From contig JHYZ01000013.1 of assembly GCA_000621185.1 (NCBI GenBank), forward strand, positions 152,162 through 216,161: a stretch of DNA of 64,000 nucleotides, in the 5' to 3' direction. Positions 60,144-64,000 of the stretch are shown here, in pieces. This stretch comes from Franconibacter pulveris DSM 19144 (GTDB lineage: Bacteria > Pseudomonadota > Gammaproteobacteria > Enterobacterales > Enterobacteriaceae). The notes below the pieces were generated by a model, which was not told the origin of the DNA, made no database searches, and saw only the letters and a list, made by a program, of their open reading frames with translations. Made by a program: the position numbers and the translations under genes. Positions within the stretch are counted from its first letter, which is position 1; every line of letters begins with the position of its first letter.

Positions 60144-60710
60144 ATGAACTGGCAGGCTATTAACGAACTCACCGACATCGCCGGGGATTTGCCCCGTTTT
60201 ACGACTGCGCTTACCGACCTCGCCGCACGGCTGGGGCTGGATATCGCGCCGCTGCACGCTGACCATATCTCCCTGCGCTGCCACCAGAACGCCACGGCGG
60301 AGCGCTGGCGCAAAGGGTTTGAGCAGTGCGGCGAGCTGCTGTCGGAAAATATCATCAACGGGCGGCCCATCTGCCTGTTCCGCCTGCATGAGCCGGTCTG
60401 CGTCGCCCACTGGCGCTTTCATATCGTCGAATTGCCATGGCCTGGCGAGAAGCGCTATCCGCATGAAGGCTGGGAGCATATCGAAATCGTACTGCCTGGC
60501 GCGCCGGAAACGCTGAACGCCCGCGCGCTGGCGCTGCTTTCCGACGAGGGGCTGGCTCAGCCCGGCATTGCGGTAAAAACCAGCTCGCCAAAGGGAGAGA
60601 ATGAGCGGTTGCCTAATCCGACCCTCGCAGTGACCGATAAAATCGTCACCATCAAGTTCCATCCTTTTACCATCGAAGAGATTGTAGAAAGCGAGCGGCA
60701 GGGGCGTTAA
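60144..60710 (+). CDS. yecM: VOC-superfamily protein YecM
   Basis: 188 residues from the ATG at 60144, with AGAGAGACG upstream; the upstream TTG is less likely. It matches E. coli YecM along its length (ADHISLRCHQNATAERWRKG; PHEGWEHIEIVLPG; SPKGENERLPNPTLAVTDKI). The fold is that of glyoxalase/isomerase-type metalloproteins, with H and E metal ligand candidates; the function is unknown. It is divergent from argS, as in E. coli. Confidence 0.93.
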   Translation: MNWQAINELTDIAGDLPRFTTALTDLAARLGLDIAPLHADHISLRCHQNATAERWRKGFEQCGELLSENIINGRPICLFRLHEPVCVAHWRFHIVELPWPGEKRYPHEGWEHIEIVLPGAPETLNARALALLSDEGLAQPGIAVKTSSPKGENERLPNPTLAVTDKIVTIKFHPFTIEEIVESERQGR

Positions 60711-60831
60711 TGGCGAAGCGGGGCGGCTTTTCAAAGGGTTGCCCCGTTTTTTTGCACTATAGTTAATGAGGATTTTAAAAGGAGAACAACGAAAAGGAGA
60801 ACGCATTCCATCGACCTTACGGGAGAGACCA

Positions 60832-61374
60832 ATGCAGCAAAACGCAGAAAACACCCGGCCCACCTCCGGGCACGACGAGCAAGGCTTGCGTCGATCCATC
60901 CTTATTCACCGCTCCCCTGATGAGCTTTATCACCTCTGGCGCGACCCGACTACGCTGCCGCGCATTATGTACCATTTCGCCACTATCACTATCCTGAGCG
61001 ATACCTCTTCGCGCTGGCATGTGAAGCTGCCGCTTGGCCGCAAGCTTGAGTGGGACGCGCATATCGTGGATGAGCAGCCGGGCCGCTATATCAGCTGGGC
61101 CTCAGACGAAAAAGCCAGCGTGCCGAACGCCGGCAGGCTCTCTTTCCAGCCGGTTTCCGATGAACGGGGAACGGAGGTGACGCTCGCCATGCATTTCGAC
61201 CCGCCCGGCGGTTTTCTTGGTGAATGGCTGTCGAAGAAAATGGAGATGGTGCCGGAGGCGATGTTAAGCCAGGCACTGCGCCGTTTTAAGAGCCTTGCCG
61301 AAACGGGTGAAATCGCCACCAACGTGCCGCAGCCTGCTGGGCGTCACGGGGGAATGGACAAAGCGGAGGAGTAA
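60832..61374 (+). CDS. SRPBCC (START-like) family protein
   Basis: 180 residues from the ATG at 60832, which follows GGGAGAG; the frame is open 22 codons further. The core (SILIHRSPDELYHLWRDPTT, WHVKLPLGRKLEWDAHIVDE, ISWASDEKASVPNAGRLSFQ, GTEVTLAMHFDPPGG) is a polyketide-cyclase/dehydrase-like helix-grip fold, which binds a hydrophobic ligand. The function is unknown. It is followed four bases later by a zinc alcohol dehydrogenase, and the two are probably co-transcribed. The same pairing occurs next to gene clusters for stress proteins in other bacteria, so a redox or detoxification role is only a guess. Confidence 0.75.
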   Translation: MQQNAENTRPTSGHDEQGLRRSILIHRSPDELYHLWRDPTTLPRIMYHFATITILSDTSSRWHVKLPLGRKLEWDAHIVDEQPGRYISWASDEKASVPNAGRLSFQPVSDERGTEVTLAMHFDPPGGFLGEWLSKKMEMVPEAMLSQALRRFKSLAETGEIATNVPQPAGRHGGMDKAEE

Positions 61375-61378
61375 GCGT

Positions 61379-62545
61379 ATGCGAGCACTATGCTGGAACG
61401 GCGTTAACGATTTAAAAGTGGAGACCGTAGCGGACCCGGTTCTTGTCAACCCGCACGACGCCATTATCAAAGTGGGGCTAACCACCACCTGCGGTTCTGA
61501 TTTGCACGTTATCGACGGCCTTATCCCGAGCATGGAGGAGGGGGATATTTTAGGCCATGAGTTTATGGGCGAAGTGGTGGAAGTGGGGCCGGAGGTTAAA
61601 AACATCCGGCGCGGCGATCGCGTTGTGGTGCCGTCATTTATCGCCTGCGGCTCGTGCTGGTACTGCCAGCATCACCTCTTTTCCTGCTGTGATAACACCA
61701 ATCCCAACGCCCATATGCAGGAGCAGATCCTTGGCTACCCGACGGCGGGTATTTACGCCTACAGTCACGCCTTTGGCGGCTATGCTGGTTCCCATGCGGA
61801 ATATGTGCGCGTGCCCTTTGCCGATAACGACTGCTTTGTGGTGCCGGATGGGGTGCCTGACGAGCAGGCGCTGTTTCTCTCCGATGCCGCGCCGACGGGC
61901 TACATGGGCGCCGACTTCTGTAATATTCATCCTGGCGATACGGTGGCGGTGTGGGGGTGCGGCGGCGTCGGGCTGATGGCCGCGCAAAGCGCCTACATCA
62001 TGGGCGCAGAGAAAGTTATCGCTATCGACCGCTTCCCGGAAAGGCTTACGATGGCGCGGGATCTGGTGGGCGCTATCCCGCTGGATTACACCAAAGTGGA
62101 TGTCTATGAGGCGCTGCTGGAGCTGACCCACGGACGCGGGCCGGACAGCTGCATCGACGCTGTCGGCATGGAGGCGCACGGTGAAGGCTTGCAGTATGCC
62201 TACGATAAAACCAAGCAGGCGCTGCGCATGCACACCGATGTCGGCACCGCGCTGCGCCAGGCTATCTACTGCTGCCGTAAAGGCGGCACGCTCTCCATCC
62301 TTGGCGTTTACGGGCTGATGGACAAATTCCCGCTCGGCGTGGCGATGAACAAGGGGCTGACTATTCGCACCGCGCAGCAGCACGGCCAGCACTATATGAA
62401 AGCGTTGTTAACGCATGCCGAGCGGGGCGAGCTGCGTACGGATTTCCTCGCCACGCATCGCTTCTCGCTGGAAGACTCGCCGCGCGGCTATGAAATGTTT
62501 AAGAATAAAGAGGATGGTTGCGTGCGGGCGGTTTTTAAACCTTAA
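61379..62545 (+). CDS. Zinc-dependent alcohol dehydrogenase (formaldehyde dehydrogenase-like MDR)
   Basis: 388 residues from the ATG at 61379 with GGAGG upstream; the frame extends into the SRPBCC gene but that part is not used. Medium-chain dehydrogenase: catalytic zinc ligands in TTCGSDLHVIDG and GHEF, structural zinc site CGSCWYCQHHLFSCC, and the NAD(P)-binding loop VWGCGGVGLMAAQSA. The insertions after the structural site (NPNAHMQEQILGYPTAGIYA) are typical of the glutathione-independent formaldehyde dehydrogenase branch. The substrate is unknown. The operon ends at a strong terminator. Confidence 0.85.
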   Translation: MRALCWNGVNDLKVETVADPVLVNPHDAIIKVGLTTTCGSDLHVIDGLIPSMEEGDILGHEFMGEVVEVGPEVKNIRRGDRVVVPSFIACGSCWYCQHHLFSCCDNTNPNAHMQEQILGYPTAGIYAYSHAFGGYAGSHAEYVRVPFADNDCFVVPDGVPDEQALFLSDAAPTGYMGADFCNIHPGDTVAVWGCGGVGLMAAQSAYIMGAEKVIAIDRFPERLTMARDLVGAIPLDYTKVDVYEALLELTHGRGPDSCIDAVGMEAHGEGLQYAYDKTKQALRMHTDVGTALRQAIYCCRKGGTLSILGVYGLMDKFPLGVAMNKGLTIRTAQQHGQHYMKALLTHAERGELRTDFLATHRFSLEDSPRGYEMFKNKEDGCVRAVFKP

Positions 62546-62566
62546 CCGCGCCTGTCTGGCATTGAT

Positions 62567-62597
62567 AAACGCCCCGCCGATCCCAGCGGGGCGTTTT
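62567..62597 (+). terminator. Terminator after the alcohol dehydrogenase gene
   Basis: Perfect 11-bp stem AAACGCCCCGC / GCGGGGCGTTT with an 8-base loop and T residues; the A run on the left also suits the convergent regulator gene. Confidence 0.92.
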
Positions 62598-62621
62598 GCT
62601 TTCTGAGCATTTTGCGCAGCG

Positions 62622-63356
62622 TTATAACGCTTCGGGCAAATAGAAGATTTTGACCAGGCAGCCGCGGTTAACCGTGATGTAGCCGCCTTCGGTCAGCTCA
62701 GCGAGGATCTTGTAGATGAGGCTGCGGGAGAGCGTGGTGGTCTTCTGAATAAAGGGCCCAATGCTCTCCTTGCGCATCATATGAAAATCGCGGTTTTCCA
62801 TGTACTCCATCAGCTTGGCGCGCACGACGGTATAGGCGCTTTTACTCACCATGTGCTCATCGCGATACATCATAAACATCAGATAAAACGAGAGGATCAG
62901 GCTCGCGCTTTGCCAGAGGTTATGCTGTTCAATCAGCTCCCGGGCGCGCCTTGCGGGCAGCGCATGCACGCTGGTATCGGCCATTACCTGAACATAGTGG
63001 CGGCTCGGCGCATGGCAGAACAACTCTTGCAGGCCAACAATCGCCGGGCCGTATCCCACGCCGAGATAGAGGTCGTCAATCAGGCGGAAGGTGTCGAAGC
63101 GGCCGCTGCGGATAAGGTAGAGAAACCCTTCATCTTCTCCGGGGCGGGCGGTCAACATACCGGTTTTCGGCTTACACGGGGTGCTGGCGGGCAGGAAGCA
63201 GGCCATCAACTCGTCAATCGCTTTAGCGGGCCGCTGAAGGTCGTTGAAGGAAAGCGTCCGGACCGCAGGCGATTTTTCTGCTAACACTGCCGGGGCTGCG
63301 GTAAAGACAGGCGCGACTTTATTATGTAACTTTCTGATTTCTGAAATAGTCTTCAT
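62622..63356 (-). CDS. Helix-turn-helix regulator of the YaiV/IprA type
   Basis: 244 residues from the ATG at 63354-63356; the frame is open 18 codons further. The middle part (GFLYLIRSGRFDTFRLIDDL, YLGVGYGPAIVGLQELF) looks like a degenerate cyclic-nucleotide-binding barrel, and the C-terminus (TTTLSRSLIYKILAELTEGG YITVNRG region) like a winged helix-turn-helix, as in Crp-family proteins and E. coli YaiV. No cAMP-contacting residues can be recognised. It is divergent from a FimB-type recombinase gene 41 bases away, so it may control the recombinase or the fimbrial switch beyond the window; this is inference. Confidence 0.72.
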   Translation of the reverse strand: MKTISEIRKLHNKVAPVFTAAPAVLAEKSPAVRTLSFNDLQRPAKAIDELMACFLPASTPCKPKTGMLTARPGEDEGFLYLIRSGRFDTFRLIDDLYLGVGYGPAIVGLQELFCHAPSRHYVQVMADTSVHALPARRARELIEQHNLWQSASLILSFYLMFMMYRDEHMVSKSAYTVVRAKLMEYMENRDFHMMRKESIGPFIQKTTTLSRSLIYKILAELTEGGYITVNRGCLVKIFYLPEAL

Positions 63357-63396
63357 AGCGAAGTTATCACCTTTCCAACAACTACAAGGGACACCG

Positions 63397-63951
63397 ATGA
63401 AGCAGCGCAAATACCTTACCCGTCATGAAATCAGCCAGATAGTTAAAGCCACCGCTGAGGGAACCCACCGCGAGCGTGACGCCTGCCTGTTTACGCTCTG
63501 CTTTTATCATGGGTTGCGGGTATCTGAACTCTGCGGCACTAAACTGACCGACCTCGACCTGAATCAGAAAATAATTTATATCCGACGCCTTAAAAATGGG
63601 CTTTCCACCGTCCATCCATTAACGGACGAGGTCTTTCCCGCGTTGACAACCTGGCTTGAAGCCCGCCGTCTTTATCAGGGAAGCGGGCAGCCGTGGCTCT
63701 TTTTGTCGCAAAAGGGCGGGGCGCTCTCGCGCCAGCAGGTCTATGGCCTGCTGCGGCGCTATGGCGAAATGGCCGGGCTGACCATCACTCCGCATCCTCA
63801 TATGTTGCGCCACGCCTGCGGCTATGCCCTGGCTGATTTAGGCGTTGATACCAGGCTGATTCAGGATTACCTGGGCCACCGGAATATAAAGCATACGGTG
63901 ATCTACACTGCCAGTAATTCACAGCGATTTTATGGAGTATGGGATAAATAG
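63397..63951 (+). CDS. fimB: FimB/FimE-type tyrosine recombinase (fimbrial phase switch)
   Basis: 184 residues from the ATG at 63397 with ACAAGGG upstream; the frame is open further upstream through the divergent regulator, which is not used. The catalytic set of tyrosine recombinases is complete: R in FYHGLRVSELC, HPHMLRHACGY (H-X2-R), LGHRN, and the tyrosine in HTVIYTASNSQRFYGVWD. The short length without an N-terminal core-binding domain is typical of FimB/FimE. It inverts the fimS promoter element of type 1 fimbriae. Whether FimB-like (both directions) or FimE-like (ON to OFF) cannot be told; the symbol is by similarity. Confidence 0.87.
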   Translation: MKQRKYLTRHEISQIVKATAEGTHRERDACLFTLCFYHGLRVSELCGTKLTDLDLNQKIIYIRRLKNGLSTVHPLTDEVFPALTTWLEARRLYQGSGQPWLFLSQKGGALSRQQVYGLLRRYGEMAGLTITPHPHMLRHACGYALADLGVDTRLIQDYLGHRNIKHTVIYTASNSQRFYGVWDK

Positions 63952-63983
63952 AGAATAGAAAAAGTGGCGGGAAAAACTGAACA

Positions 63984-64000
63984 TTTTGAACCAAACTGTT
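63984..64000 (+). repeat. Candidate left inverted repeat of a fim switch (truncated by window end)
   Basis: TTTTGAACCAAACTGTT. The E. coli left repeat and flank read TTGGGGCCAAACTGTCC, which shares CCAAACTGT. It is 33 bases after the recombinase gene, where such a switch is expected. The right repeat would lie outside the window. Confidence 0.4.

Overview
This window is a chromosomal segment of a moderately GC-rich enteric bacterium. Protein sequences and gene order match the flagellar and chemotaxis region of the Enterobacteriaceae (fliC-fliA-fliZ, uvrY-uvrC-pgsA-tRNAs, araFGH-otsBA-uspC-flhDC-mot-che-flhBAE-argS). Together with the inserted accessory loci this fits a Cronobacter-like genus best. 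The genus is inferred from overall resemblance, not from a marker gene.

Region 1 (1-4900) is late flagellar: the start of fliD (minus strand), divergent from flagellin fliC, then the flagellin lysine methylase fliB, the sigma-28 gene fliA and fliZ. Both sides of the fliD/fliC intergenic region carry textbook sigma-28 promoters. Region 2 (4980-8330) is the cystine uptake and D-cysteine locus tcyJ-dcyD-tcyL-tcyN. A lone CoA-transferase-like gene with an apparently permuted domain order follows. Region 3 (9920-14980) holds sdiA, yecF, uvrY-uvrC, pgsA and a tRNA cluster (Gly-GCC, Cys-GCA, Leu-TAA).

Region 4 (15290-25020) is the part most rearranged relative to E. coli: ftnA, a membrane GGDEF-EAL protein, a yecR-type lipoprotein, a short chemoreceptor behind a sigma-28 promoter, an RpiB-family isomerase, an MFS exporter, the tiny azuC gene with a perfect CRP site upstream, yecJ, a DcuB-type transporter and ftnB, whose start codon is unusual. 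Region 5 (25500-32740) has a cupin protein, the L-arabinose ABC transporter araFGH, trehalose synthesis otsBA with a sigma-S promoter, and uspC.

Region 6 (32740-55160) runs from the long flhDC regulatory region (perfect CRP site, a candidate 15-residue ORF) through flhDC, motAB-cheAW, tar-tap-cheRBYZ and flhBAE. A complete five-gene archaic (Csu/spore-coat-U type) chaperone-usher pilus operon is inserted between cheW and tar. tar keeps its own sigma-28 promoter and flhB its own FlhDC box, so the insertion has not removed either promoter. A 59-codon gene lies antisense between cheZ and flhB.

Region 7 (55420-64000) has a GPH-family transporter plus a GH105 unsaturated glycuronyl hydrolase inserted between flhE and argS, then argS, yecM, an SRPBCC protein with a zinc alcohol dehydrogenase, and at the right edge a helix-turn-helix regulator divergent from a FimB-type recombinase. 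The last 17 bases resemble the left inverted repeat of the fim switch, so a phase-variable type 1 fimbrial locus probably starts just outside the window.

Overall the window combines motility master regulation, chemosensing and surface adhesion with stress storage (ferritin, trehalose) and sugar uptake. No phage, insertion sequence or CRISPR array was seen.
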